From the NCBI GenBank assembly GCA_012959805.1, contig DUCN01000098.1:381646-445645 (forward strand): 64,000 nucleotides of DNA, read 5' to 3'. The notes beneath the pieces are model-generated. The model saw nothing but the letters and a program-made list of their open reading frames with translations, did no database searches and was not told where the DNA came from. The position numbers and the translations under genes are program-made. Of the stretch, positions 43,662 through 52,527 are shown piece by piece (the first letter of the stretch is position 1; each line of letters begins with the position of its first letter). The stretch comes from Myxococcales bacterium (GTDB lineage Bacteria > Myxococcota_A > UBA9160 > UBA4427).

Positions 43662-43998
43662 ATGGCGAGTGCGGGGGCGGCGACTGTTGAGAAGGCGCTG
43701 GACGTGCTTTTTCACCTGCACGACGCGGGCACGGCGCTCGGTCTGAGTCAGATTGGCCGGGACCTCGATCTCCCGAAATCGAGTTGTCATCGGTTGCTGG
43801 CAACCCTGGTCAACCGCGAACTCGTCGAGCGCGATGATTCGGGTCAATACCGCCTGGGGCCTGGCTCTGCTTTCGCTGGGGATCGGTGCTCAGAGCCGCG
43901 AGCCCGTTGTGCATGCGGCTCGGCCGATGCTCGAACAAGAATCGACCGCTTTAGGGGAGACCGTATTCCTCGTTGGATTGCGTCATGGCCGCGCCGGA
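43662..43998 (+). pseudogene. IclR-family regulator, frameshifted and truncated
   Basis: Residues 1-66 are a clean IclR winged-helix domain (ATVEKALDVLFHLHDAG, LSQIGRDLDLPKSSCHRLLATL, LVERDDSGQYRLG). An extra base in the GGGGCC run at 43856-43861 shifts the frame. The adjacent frame then continues the family sequence (LALLSLGIGAQSREPVVHAARPML, then LGETVFLVGLRHGR) until about 43998. After that the homology ends, although the family needs about 130 more residues for the effector domain. The start ATG at 43662 has AGGGGA upstream. The intact aminotransferase gene begins 44 nt later, so a deletion probably joined the two. Confidence 0.75.
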
Positions 43999-44041
43999 TT
44001 CCAAGAGGCCCGGCAATGCCAAATCATCAAGGAAGAGAACC

Positions 44042-44932
44042 ATGAGCAACGCACAGAGTGAAGAAATGATCGCCTGGATCGATGGCGCGATCGTGCCCGC
44101 CCGCCAGGCGCGAGTTCCAGTCCTGGACCATGGCTTTCTTTTTGGTGACGGAGTCTTTGAAGGCATTCGCGTGACCACGGCAGGGATTTTTCGCTTCGAC
44201 GACCATATGAGACGACTCGAGATTGCGGCGCGAACGATCGGTCTCGAGGTTGACGGGGGTATGGAGCGGGTAAGGTCCATTGTTCGAGAGACGACGCTCG
44301 CCTGGGGTCGACGCGAAGGCTATCTGCGCCTCATCTTGAGTCGTGGTGTGGGCGCCCTCGGTCTTGATCCAGCGAGTTGCGGGACGGCCAATGTGATCTG
44401 CATCGCCGCGGGAATGGTCCGACTCCCTCCGGAGAAAGCGGAGCGGGGGATTGATCTGATCACATCGAGTCTGCGGCGACCGGCCGGCGATGTCCTCGAT
44501 CCGCGCGTGAAGAGTCTGAATTATCTCAACAACATCTTGGCAAAGCGGGAAGCCAATCTGCGGGGCGCCGATGATGCGCTGATGCTGAATGCCCAGGGAC
44601 AGGTCGCCGAGGCATCCGCCGCGAACGTCTTCGTGCTGACTGGGAATTGCCTCGACACGCCCGCCTGCTCGGACGGCGCTCTCGAAGGGTTGACGCGACG
44701 GACCGTGCTCGAAATCGGCAGCGATCTCGGATTCGAGACCCAGGAGCGAAGTCTCGGTCGCTTCGACCTGTTTTCAGCGGACTCGGTTTTCTATTCCGGA
44801 TCCCGTGCCGGCCTCGTCCCGATCGCCTCACTGGACGGGTCGCCGATCGATCAATCCGCCAGGCCGCGCCTCGAGGAGATCCAAGCCCTTTTCCAGAAGC
44901 GCCTGATCGAACTCTCGGTTTCCATCGATTAG
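44042..44932 (+). CDS. Class IV aminotransferase (branched-chain amino acid aminotransferase-like)
   Basis: The 296-aa PLP enzyme of fold type IV has LDHGFLFGDGVFEGIR near the N-terminus, the PLP lysine in RVKSLNYLNNILAKREA, and the cofactor motif VAEASAANVFV. GALEGLTRRTVLEIG and PIASLDGSPI are also typical. These favour BCAT (IlvE) over D-amino-acid transaminase or aminodeoxychorismate lyase, but the specificity is not certain. AAGGAAGAG precedes the ATG at 44042. The upstream iclR remnant may once have regulated it. Confidence 0.88.
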   Translation: MSNAQSEEMIAWIDGAIVPARQARVPVLDHGFLFGDGVFEGIRVTTAGIFRFDDHMRRLEIAARTIGLEVDGGMERVRSIVRETTLAWGRREGYLRLILSRGVGALGLDPASCGTANVICIAAGMVRLPPEKAERGIDLITSSLRRPAGDVLDPRVKSLNYLNNILAKREANLRGADDALMLNAQGQVAEASAANVFVLTGNCLDTPACSDGALEGLTRRTVLEIGSDLGFETQERSLGRFDLFSADSVFYSGSRAGLVPIASLDGSPIDQSARPRLEEIQALFQKRLIELSVSID

Positions 44933-45048
44933 CAACAGGCGGTGCAAGAACGCGGATCGCGAACCAGAGGCGCTATGGTTCCCGCGCGCGATGCTACGCG
45001 CGACCCCGCAGCCCTCGCAATTTGATCGAGGCATTCAAGGAGAGCGCC

Positions 45049-46773
45049 GTGCGCTGGTCGAGCGCCTTTATTCCCACGCTTCGAGACGATCCCGCGGATG
45101 CGGAAGCCGTGTCCCATCGCCTGCTCGTTCGGGCGGGATTCATGCGCCAACTGATGGCGGGCCACTATTCGCTGACTCCGCTTGGGTTTCGCTCGCTTCG
45201 CAAGGTCGAAGCCATCGTGCGTGACGAAATGGAAAAGATCGGGGCGCAGGAGTTTCGGCTTCCCTGTATGCATCCGCGTGAAATTTGGGAGAAGTCCGGG
45301 CGCTGGGATTCAGTCGGCGAGGAAATGTTTCGCCTCCAAGATCGAAAGGGCGCGGATCTCGCGCTGGGAATGACGCACGAAGAAATCTTCGCGCATCTCG
45401 CTGCCGAACTCCGATCCTATAAGGCGTTGCCTCAAATCTGGTATCAGTTCCAGACGAAATTTCGTGACGAGGCGCGTCCCAAGAGTGGACTGCTGCGGGT
45501 TCGTGAATTCACGATGAAGGATTCCTATACCTTCGATATCGATGACGCGGGCTTGGACACTTCCTTCAATCGGCATCTCGAGGCCTATCGTCGGATCTTC
45601 AAACGCTTCGGCTTCGACGTGGTCGCGGTCGAGGCCTCGTCCGGCGTGATGGGTGGGAACCAATCGATCGAGTTCATGTTGAAGAGCGATGCCGGGGAAG
45701 ATTGGGTCGCGCATTGTGAAAAATGTGGTTATGCCGCCAATGTCGAAAAGGCTCAGAGCATTCTGCCCGCAATCCAGGATGAAGCTGAAGACGACGAGAG
45801 CGCCTCTTCGACTGAAAAATTTGCGACACCCAATATCAAAACCATCGATGCGCTTGCAAAGATGGAGGGCGGTGCCGAAGCCTCTCGTCAAATCAAGACC
45901 CTTGTCTATGTCATCGACGGGAAGACGCTGCTGATTCTCCTGCGTGGTGACCATCAGCTCAGCGAGCAGAAGCTCATCGATCAAGTCGAATCTTTTGAGA
46001 TGCGACCTGCAGAAGTTTCTGAGATCAAGGCCGCGTTAGGCGCTTCGCCCGGAAGTCTGGGTGCGGTTGGACTGGGCGACCTTTTCATTATTGCCGATGA
46101 AGCATTGCGCGGGCGCCGCAATATGGTGACCGGTGCGAATGAGAATGGCTTCCATCTGCGCCGCGTCGATATCGAGCGTGACATCACGGTCAAGGCCTGG
46201 CTGGATCTGCGCGAAGTTTCGACCGGCGAGGGTTGCCCCATGTGTGAGGCGCCTCTTTCGGTGCATAAGACGATTGAAGTCGGCCACATCTTCAAGCTTG
46301 GAACGAAGTACACCGCAGCGATGGGCGCCTCGGTCCAGAATGAGAATGGGAAGTCGGTTCCGATTACGATGGGTTCCTACGGCATTGGTCTCGAGCGGAG
46401 TCTGGCGGCCGTCGTCGAGGCAAACCACGATGAGAACGGTATCTGCTGGCCGGTGAATATTGCGCCCTATGAAGTCGTCGTGACTGTTGTGAAGCCCAAG
46501 GACGTCGATTGCCATGAAGCAGGCGAGCGACTCTATGAAAAGCTTTCGGAAGCGGGTATCGAGGTCTTGATCGACGATCGCGACGAACGTCCCGGTGTCA
46601 AATTCAAGGACGCCGAGCTGATTGGCATTCCCTACCGCGTGACGATCGGGCCAAAGGGTTTGGCGGATAACCGATTCGAGCTCGTTCGGCGTGCAGATGG
46701 TTCTAAGCGAGACGTGCCCATCGAGCGTGCAGCGGACATGATCATCGAAGCGGTTCTTGATGAGCGCTCCTAG
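45049..46773 (+). CDS. proS: Prolyl-tRNA synthetase
   Basis: ProS charges tRNA-Pro. The 574-aa product is the bacterial type. Class II motifs are clear: motif 1 region GHYSLTPLGFRSLRKVEAIVRDEM, motif 2 FRDEARPKSGLLRVREFTMKDSYTF, and motif 3 MGSYGIGLERSLAAVVE. An INS (YbaK-like) editing domain occupies about residues 230-390 and is followed by the anticodon-binding domain. The GTG at 45049 is well supported by AAGGAG (45037-45042) 6 nt upstream, although the frame is open back into the preceding gene. Confidence 0.95.
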   Translation: MRWSSAFIPTLRDDPADAEAVSHRLLVRAGFMRQLMAGHYSLTPLGFRSLRKVEAIVRDEMEKIGAQEFRLPCMHPREIWEKSGRWDSVGEEMFRLQDRKGADLALGMTHEEIFAHLAAELRSYKALPQIWYQFQTKFRDEARPKSGLLRVREFTMKDSYTFDIDDAGLDTSFNRHLEAYRRIFKRFGFDVVAVEASSGVMGGNQSIEFMLKSDAGEDWVAHCEKCGYAANVEKAQSILPAIQDEAEDDESASSTEKFATPNIKTIDALAKMEGGAEASRQIKTLVYVIDGKTLLILLRGDHQLSEQKLIDQVESFEMRPAEVSEIKAALGASPGSLGAVGLGDLFIIADEALRGRRNMVTGANENGFHLRRVDIERDITVKAWLDLREVSTGEGCPMCEAPLSVHKTIEVGHIFKLGTKYTAAMGASVQNENGKSVPITMGSYGIGLERSLAAVVEANHDENGICWPVNIAPYEVVVTVVKPKDVDCHEAGERLYEKLSEAGIEVLIDDRDERPGVKFKDAELIGIPYRVTIGPKGLADNRFELVRRADGSKRDVPIERAADMIIEAVLDERS

Positions 46774-46789
46774 TAATAGGCTCTGAGTC

Positions 46790-47695
46790 ATGGCGGCGAA
46801 GAATGCGAATGGACCTCTTGTTCATCTCTTCGACGGCCATGTCTATATCTTTCGTGCCTACTACTCGCTTCCTCCGATGACGGCCTCTGATGGCACGCCG
46901 TGTCAAGCCGCGTACGGTTTTGCGAATACCCTGATTCGATACATGACGGAAGAAGATCCGTCCCATGTCGGCGTTTGTTTCGACGCGGCCATGACGAGTT
47001 TTCGAAACGAGATCGAGCCGGAATACAAGGCGCAGCGCGCTGCGACGCCTGAGGATCTCGAACCCCAATTCGACTTGTGTCATGAGATTTCGATCGCGCT
47101 TGGATTCGCGACCTATGAAGTAGACGACTACGAGGCCGACGATCTCCTCGCTACGATTTCCAACGCAGTCATTGCGAATCGAGGCCGGGCTCGCATCATC
47201 ACGACGGACAAGGATTTATGCCAGCTCGTTCGCGAGGATGGTCGGGCCCATGTTTACGATCTCGCAAAGGAAAAGACATTCGACGCGGACGCGGTTCGGG
47301 AAAAGTTCGGCGTGTCGCCGCATCAAATTCCCGACTATCTCGGACTTGTCGGTGATACCGTGGACAACCTTCCCGGTGTACCCGGGGTCGGCCCAAAGTC
47401 AGCCTCGGCGGTCCTCGGCATTTACCCAAGCATCGAGGAGATCCCCGACGACTCCGAACAATGGTCCGGCGTCGAGGTGAGAGGCGCCCGTCGACTCGCC
47501 GAACGAATTTCCGAGCATCGCGACCGCGCTCTCAAAACGAAAGAGTTGGCGACCGTCTTACGAGCCGTGCCGGGAGTCACGCCCGGACTCAGGGACTTGG
47601 CCTACCGCGGTGCTGATCGTGAACGAGTCGAGGAGTTATTCGAGCGACTCGGCTGGAATCGAATAAAGGATCGGATCGTGAAGTGGCAAGACTGA
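46790..47695 (+). CDS. Stand-alone 5'-3' exonuclease (PolA N-terminal-like flap nuclease)
   Basis: The 301-aa product has the FEN/PIN-like 5' nuclease domain: VHLFDGHVYIFRAYYSLPP, FDAAMTSFRNEIEPEYKAQR, metal-binding DDYEADDLLATIS and TTDKDLCQLV, then the helix-hairpin-helix region GDTVDNLPGVPGVGPKSA. No polymerase domain follows, so it is a free-standing nuclease that probably processes Okazaki fragments or flaps. It begins 16 nt after proS and is followed 34 nt later by a phosphatidyltransferase gene. Confidence 0.9.
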   Translation: MAAKNANGPLVHLFDGHVYIFRAYYSLPPMTASDGTPCQAAYGFANTLIRYMTEEDPSHVGVCFDAAMTSFRNEIEPEYKAQRAATPEDLEPQFDLCHEISIALGFATYEVDDYEADDLLATISNAVIANRGRARIITTDKDLCQLVREDGRAHVYDLAKEKTFDADAVREKFGVSPHQIPDYLGLVGDTVDNLPGVPGVGPKSASAVLGIYPSIEEIPDDSEQWSGVEVRGARRLAERISEHRDRALKTKELATVLRAVPGVTPGLRDLAYRGADRERVEELFERLGWNRIKDRIVKWQD

Positions 47696-47729
47696 GTCGC
47701 GCTCTATCTCTTCGGTTTCGGATGGACGC

Positions 47730-48308
47730 ATGAAGACGCAATTCTGGACGGTGTCCAATGGTCTGACGTCTATGCGACTACTGGCCGCGCCGTTTTTCTA
47801 TTATGCGATCGCCCAGCAGACCTGGGGTCTTGCCGCGGCGCTTTTCTGGCTGGCGGTGTTGAGCGACGTCATCGATGGTCGAGTGGCGCGGGCACGACAG
47901 GAAACGTCCGCTTTCGGCGGCATTCTCGATCACGGCAGCGACGCGATCTTCGTTTCATTGGGACATTTCGCCTTGTTGAAGAGCGGGACGGCCCCAGACC
48001 TTCTGCCCTTTCTCATCTTGGCCGCCTTTCTCCAGTATGCCTTCGATTCACGGATTCTTTCCGGGCAGGTGCTTCGAGCGAGCTTGATCGGGCGCTGGAA
48101 TGGCGTCTTCTATTTCGTCGCACCGGGAATTCTCGTGACGCGTGAGGCGCTGGGCCTTTCGATTCCCCCAGACACCTGGATTCGCGCGATAGGCTGGCTG
48201 CTTCTCGTCTCGACGCTCGTCTCCATGGGTGATCGATTGATCGCAGCTGTGTCCACGACCTGGCGCCAAGACCGAGGCGAGATTCCCGACCCGAACGAGG
48301 AAATCTGA
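47730..48308 (+). CDS. CDP-alcohol phosphatidyltransferase family protein
   Basis: The 192-aa membrane protein transfers a phosphatidyl or phosphoryl group from a CDP-linked donor to an alcohol. The full metal-binding signature D-x2-DG-x2-AR-x8-G-x3-D-x3-D is present in SDVIDGRVARARQETSAFGGILDHGSD. About five hydrophobic segments are visible. The acceptor (glycerol phosphate, inositol or other) cannot be told from sequence by eye. Confidence 0.85.
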   Translation: MKTQFWTVSNGLTSMRLLAAPFFYYAIAQQTWGLAAALFWLAVLSDVIDGRVARARQETSAFGGILDHGSDAIFVSLGHFALLKSGTAPDLLPFLILAAFLQYAFDSRILSGQVLRASLIGRWNGVFYFVAPGILVTREALGLSIPPDTWIRAIGWLLLVSTLVSMGDRLIAAVSTTWRQDRGEIPDPNEEI

Positions 48309-48337
48309 CTTCGTATTAGGCCCGCGGATGGATATTC

Positions 48338-48454
48338 ATGCGCAACTATCTGCTCGGCAACTGGTTTGATTCGGGTGCAACCGACGAATGGTCCGAGCCC
48401 ACTCGGCACGAGTTTTGGCGGAACGCCGCTTCAGATTCTGAGCTTCTTTGGTGA
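48338..48454 (+). pseudogene. Possible N-terminal remnant of an aldehyde dehydrogenase-like gene
   Basis: A 38-codon frame begins MRNYLLGNWFDSGATDEW, which resembles the first residues of aldehyde dehydrogenases (a Y-L-I-G-G-x-W-x-D-S type start). The resemblance stops after about 20 residues and a TGA follows at 48452. The downstream sequence has no recognisable continuation. This is a tentative call based on a short match. Confidence 0.25.
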
Positions 48455-48842
48455 CACGCACCTGGCGTCGGGGCGTTCATCTGACCGTGTCCGAGTCTGG
48501 GTCGGCTCGCATTTGCCTGGAAACAAGACCGCGGCCGTGAACGGTGGATTCGTTTGTGACGGTTTTAGTCGGACGACGGACTTGTGTTATTGGCGGGGCC
48601 GTGAACGCCGCCGGGTGGTGTGCAGGGCGTCCCAGATCTTCAAGTTCCCACATCTTCGCAACGCCTATACGAAGGTCGGGATGTTCGGAATGCTCGGGAA
48701 CTTCGGGAGCGGCTTCGGTTTCTCGTACGACGGCTCAGTCGGCACGCTCTTTCGCTTCGTAGCGGGTGCTGCATTCAATTTCCCAGATACAGCAACGGAG
48801 CGGGGGAGTGAAGCGTTCATGCTTCAATTGGATAACGACTGA
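48366..48842 (+). CDS. Uncharacterised open frame in a decayed region
   Basis: The 158-codon frame starts at a TTG with no ribosome site and overlaps the possible aldehyde dehydrogenase remnant. The C-terminal half is Gly/Phe-rich (VGMFGMLGNFGSGFGFSYDGSVG) and unlike neighbouring proteins; the N-terminal half is unremarkable. No family is recognised. It may be a real small gene with a different start, or non-coding sequence. The region 48309-48988 contains nothing else that I can support. Confidence 0.25.
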   Translation: MIRVQPTNGPSPLGTSFGGTPLQILSFFGDTHLASGRSSDRVRVWVGSHLPGNKTAAVNGGFVCDGFSRTTDLCYWRGRERRRVVCRASQIFKFPHLRNAYTKVGMFGMLGNFGSGFGFSYDGSVGTLFRFVAGAAFNFPDTATERGSEAFMLQLDND

Positions 48843-48988
48843 ATGTAACCTGATCGTGAAGGGAACAGTGGGTGGATCGCCGAAGGGGTGGGCGCGCCTT
48901 TCATCGGGGATGTTTCAAGCGGACGACGATTCCGCCTAGGCTGCGCTTCCGGAGCCGACGCTCGGGTTGAGCGTTGCCGCAGGTCTGT

Positions 48989-49981
48989 TCATGCTGTCGC
49001 GGCTGGGTCGTTCTCGGTCCCGTCGAAGAGTTCGCGGTTCGCGCGTCTGAGAAAGAGCAGGCCGATGGCCGCGTTGAAAAAGATGAAGAAATTGTGTTGG
49101 ACGAACCCGAAGGTTGTCATCTCGCCTTCATTGCCCGGGAAGAGCGCGACCCAGAGTGTGATGGCGACTGTGCGCATCGGTCCTGGTGTCGCCGCTCCGA
49201 AGAAGATGACGGGTAGATAGCCGAGCATTTGGCCATAGCTGGCCTCGACGCCGAAAAGATGCAGCGCGTTCGTATACACGAAGACCGCGCCGAGCAGAGC
49301 CGGAGATCGCAACAAGATGATCGTCAGATAACGCAGGCCCCCTGCTTCCCGAAAGCTCTTGAACAGTGGGCGTTCGCGGAGACTTGCGCCTTTGCCAAGC
49401 GGTCCGCGGAAGAAGAGCAGCCATGCGGCAAGAAAGATTGCCGCTCCGCACGCGATCCAGGGAATGATTCCAAATACTTCCGGCAATTCGTCGCGTTTGA
49501 GCATCCAGCCGACGGTCGCCCATCCGAGCAAGTAGAAGAATTCGCAGAACATGATGAAGATCATGCTCGAACCGACTTCCCAACCGGGGACGCCATAGCG
49601 CCTGTTTAGATAGAGGCCCATGGCGCCTTTGCCGACCTGTTCGTTCAGAATCGACAGAATATAACTACTGCCCCGAATCGGAAGAATGTCGAGATAGCGC
49701 AGCGGTGTGTTGAACCAAGAGACGACTCGCCAGACGATGAGTGAGTCGACGAGAAAAAAGAACAAGGAGTAGGGAATCATCAAGGCGAGCCATTGGCCCC
49801 AGGGAACTCGACTGAAGATCGCCGCGAGATAGTCGACGAGATCGACACTCTCTCTCGCCGCTGCGCCGGAGAGCTTCGTATACAGGTATCCAAAGCAGAT
49901 AATCGTGATCGTCCAGGGGAGAAGTTGCTGCCAGAGCGCAGTCTTCGGGATGGTCTCGGTCGTGGTGCTCGATTCGCTCAT
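48989..49981 (-). CDS. UPF0104-like integral membrane protein
   Basis: The 330-aa protein has about eight transmembrane segments (for example LLPWTITIICFGYLYTKL, IPYSLFFFLVDSLIVW, IIPWIACGAAIFLAAWLLFF, HNFFIFFNAAIGLLFL). The topology and the mid-protein NEQVGKGAMGLYLNRRYG segment recall the lysylphosphatidylglycerol synthase transmembrane (UPF0104) family, but the family match is not strong. The catalytic lysyltransferase domain is absent. The gene start overlaps the upstream epimerase-like gene by 4 nt, and it is the last gene of the long suf-headed cluster. Confidence 0.6.
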   Translation of the reverse strand: MSESSTTTETIPKTALWQQLLPWTITIICFGYLYTKLSGAAARESVDLVDYLAAIFSRVPWGQWLALMIPYSLFFFLVDSLIVWRVVSWFNTPLRYLDILPIRGSSYILSILNEQVGKGAMGLYLNRRYGVPGWEVGSSMIFIMFCEFFYLLGWATVGWMLKRDELPEVFGIIPWIACGAAIFLAAWLLFFRGPLGKGASLRERPLFKSFREAGGLRYLTIILLRSPALLGAVFVYTNALHLFGVEASYGQMLGYLPVIFFGAATPGPMRTVAITLWVALFPGNEGEMTTFGFVQHNFFIFFNAAIGLLFLRRANRELFDGTENDPAATA

Positions 49982-50913
49982 TGCGTTGGCTTACTTTCGG
50001 GTCCGATGTGATCGGAGAGGGTCGTGTCCAGTGGGGTGAGCTCGATTCCTAATGTTTCGCAGAATCGGTCCGTGTCGACGCGATCGTCATGCTGAAGAAT
50101 GTCGAACATCGCACGCGTGATGGGCGGATTCGGTAGCAGCCTATCGAGACAGCTGACGCCGAAGCGCGCCAACCCGAGCGGCATCGTCCGAATCTTCGGT
50201 TCGTTGCTCCATAGACGAGCTGCGCGCAGTACGAGATTTCGCTGGGACAAGCATTCTGGCCCACCGGCATCGAGTGAGAGATCTCGCCCCGGTTGCCGCG
50301 TGCAGGCCGCGATGACTGCGCGGACGACGTCTCGCGCGTCTATGGGCTGTTGGAGAGTTCGGCCGCCACCGATCAACCGAAGCGATGGTCCCTGCGCCTG
50401 CTTGCGCAGGGAATATGAAGCTGGGTCATCTCCACCGATGACCATGGGAACGCGAATGACTGTGGCAGGTACTCGATCATCGAGCAGAAGAGCTTCGGCG
50501 CGCCCCTTCGAAGCAAGACAATCATTCTTGCTTGCGGTTGAGGAGCCCAGAATCGAAAGGTAGACCATGCGTTCGATGCCAGCTCGGCCCGAGGCGAGGG
50601 CCAGGGCATGGCATGTTTGTTCGTGTGCCTCGACATAACGTGTGCCCGGCATCTCCTTGATGATGCCAACGAGATGGATGACGCAGCCGGCATCTCCCAG
50701 CGCTTCCTGCATCTGCTTGGGACTTGTGTAATCGACGATTCTAATTTCGGGAGCGGGAACCAGCGCCAGATCTTCGATGGTTTCCCGGGCTCGTTCCGAG
50801 CGTACGAGCGCTCGAATCTCGGAATGGGACTGAGCCGCGAGTTCGGTGAGAAGTGCGCGTCCGAGCTGTCCGTTGGCGCCGGTGACGACGATGCCATTCT
50901 TGGGGAGATCCAC
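49978..50913 (-). CDS. NAD(P)-binding epimerase/NDUFA9-like protein
   Basis: The 311-aa atypical short-chain dehydrogenase has the nucleotide motif VVTGANGQLGRALLTEL (G-x-x-G-x-x-G) and VIHLVGIIKE. The pattern with HLVGII and the late QPIDARDVVRAVIAA is typical of NDUFA9-like and complex I-associated or ubiquinone-related members. The catalytic YxxxK is not clear, so it may bind NADPH structurally. It overlaps the membrane-protein gene and follows the MFS gene by 4 nt. Confidence 0.75.
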   Translation of the reverse strand: MDLPKNGIVVTGANGQLGRALLTELAAQSHSEIRALVRSERARETIEDLALVPAPEIRIVDYTSPKQMQEALGDAGCVIHLVGIIKEMPGTRYVEAHEQTCHALALASGRAGIERMVYLSILGSSTASKNDCLASKGRAEALLLDDRVPATVIRVPMVIGGDDPASYSLRKQAQGPSLRLIGGGRTLQQPIDARDVVRAVIAACTRQPGRDLSLDAGGPECLSQRNLVLRAARLWSNEPKIRTMPLGLARFGVSCLDRLLPNPPITRAMFDILQHDDRVDTDRFCETLGIELTPLDTTLSDHIGPESKPTQ

Positions 50914-50917
50914 GCGC

Positions 50918-52078
50918 CTACGATACCGCCTTTGACCGGGGTCGCCGGAGATGCACGATCGCGGCGGCCACGGAGAGCAGAAGGATCCAGCCTGCGAGTG
51001 TAGTCATGGCGAAGGGCAGCCCGAGCGTGCTCGCCACACCCCCGGTCGCCCATGGAACGACGAATCCACCTGCAGAGCCGAGTCCCCCGGCAAGCCCGAC
51101 CGCGATGGCCGGGGAACTCGGGTGGGCGCGACCGGCGAGGCCGATCATGACCGGAAATACACCGCCCAGGGCGAGCCCGATTGCGACCATGGCAATCTCC
51201 GCCGATCCGAATAGGCCACTCTCGAAAAGGAGGAGTATGGCCGCCGCGATCGCGGCGAAGAAAGCCGTCATTCCGGCCCCCGGCGATTGTGGAGACAAGC
51301 CCGCGGCCAGGCGGCCGACGAAGAGGCCTCCCCAGAATGCGCTGATGGCTCTGGCGGCGCGGACTGCCGGAAGGCCCAGATCGGTGGTCGCATGGTCGAC
51401 AACGAACATGGTGAGCGCCGTTTCGACGCCGACATAGGTGAAGGTCGTCGCGCAGATCGCGATGAACGCGAGATGATCCACGCTTGGCACCGATTCGGGA
51501 CAGTGGGTGTTCGATTCCCGTTCGGGCCGCACAGGCCGCGAAAAGTCCATCGTGACAAAGCATGCGGCGAGCATTAGAGGCAGATGCATGAATCCGGCAA
51601 TGCGAAAAGTCTCGTACCACTGGATCGATGTCGTTTCGCGAACGACGGCGATCAGGAGCGGGACGATGCACGCGGCCAGTGGCGCACCCGAATGGATGAA
51701 GAGCAGGCGGCGCGCTGCGGTGTCCGGAAAATCTTCGACGACGGTCGCGTTCAATACAGTTTCATAGAAGCCAGCACCGAGACCGATGACGATCATATGA
51801 ACAATGAGGCGCTGATAGGTCGTGTCGGGACCGATGGTCGTTGCAGCGACTATGACGACCAGACATGATCCGATATAGAGCCAGCGTCGTGATAGGCGGT
51901 CGCTGGCGGGGCCGGCGACAACGATTCCGGTACCGAGCCCGATGGACAGGACGGATCCGAGCAGCCCGAAGTCGGCGTAGTCGAGATCAAGACTCGTAAT
52001 GATTTCAGACGCGTTCGCGCCGAATAGAACGAGTAGCGTTCCGAAGGCGAGGAAGGTCGCAATAGCCAGCGTGGTCAA
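50918..52078 (-). CDS. MFS transporter
   Basis: The 386-aa protein has about twelve hydrophobic segments in two bundles and an MFS loop 2-3 motif, GPASDRLSRRWLYIG (G-x-x-x-D-R-x-x-R-R). A central loop (PVRPERESNTHCPESVPS) separates the halves. The substrate is unknown. The start is a TTG at 52078. It lies 12 nt downstream of sufT on the same strand, an unusual companion for a suf operon. Confidence 0.85.
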   Translation of the reverse strand: MTTLAIATFLAFGTLLVLFGANASEIITSLDLDYADFGLLGSVLSIGLGTGIVVAGPASDRLSRRWLYIGSCLVVIVAATTIGPDTTYQRLIVHMIVIGLGAGFYETVLNATVVEDFPDTAARRLLFIHSGAPLAACIVPLLIAVVRETTSIQWYETFRIAGFMHLPLMLAACFVTMDFSRPVRPERESNTHCPESVPSVDHLAFIAICATTFTYVGVETALTMFVVDHATTDLGLPAVRAARAISAFWGGLFVGRLAAGLSPQSPGAGMTAFFAAIAAAILLLFESGLFGSAEIAMVAIGLALGGVFPVMIGLAGRAHPSSPAIAVGLAGGLGSAGGFVVPWATGGVASTLGLPFAMTTLAGWILLLSVAAAIVHLRRPRSKAVS

Positions 52079-52090
52079 TCGGTTGACCGA

Positions 52091-52474
52091 TTACATCATA
52101 TTCAGTTCGAGTCGCGCGGCATCGGAAAGCATGTCGACGCTCCACGGCGGATCCCAAACCAGATCGAGCGACACATCGGTGACCCCGAGGACGTTTCGAA
52201 CCTTGTCCTCGACTTCGGGAGGCAGTGTCTCGGCAACCGGACACATCGGCGTCGTGAGCGTCATGATGACATGGACCTCGCCGTCGTCGGCGACCTCCAC
52301 ACCGTAGATCAGTCCGAGTTCATAGATGTCGACTGGAATCTCCGGATCGTAGATCGTCTTGAGCGTTGCGATGATCCGGTCGCGGATCTGCATTGCTGGA
52401 CTCAGATCGAAAATGGTTTCCTCGGCCTGCGCGGATTCGCTCTGTTGGATGTCGCTACGTTCTTCTTCACTCAT
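52091..52474 (-). CDS. sufT: SUF-associated MIP18/DUF59 protein
   Basis: The 127-aa product has a MIP18/PaaD-like domain (RIIATLKTIYDPEIPVDIYELGLIYGVEV; IMTLTTPMCPVAETLP). The conserved cysteine lies in TTPMCP, and VWDPPW follows. SufT aids maturation of Fe-S clusters in demanding conditions. The acidic N-terminal 25 residues are unconserved. It follows sufU in the operon. Confidence 0.92.
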   Translation of the reverse strand: MSEEERSDIQQSESAQAEETIFDLSPAMQIRDRIIATLKTIYDPEIPVDIYELGLIYGVEVADDGEVHVIMTLTTPMCPVAETLPPEVEDKVRNVLGVTDVSLDLVWDPPWSVDMLSDAARLELNMM

Positions 52475-52527
52475 TGCTTGTTCGCCTTGGGTTCATTTGA
52501 ATTTCAATTCGGGTCCATCGTTCATCA

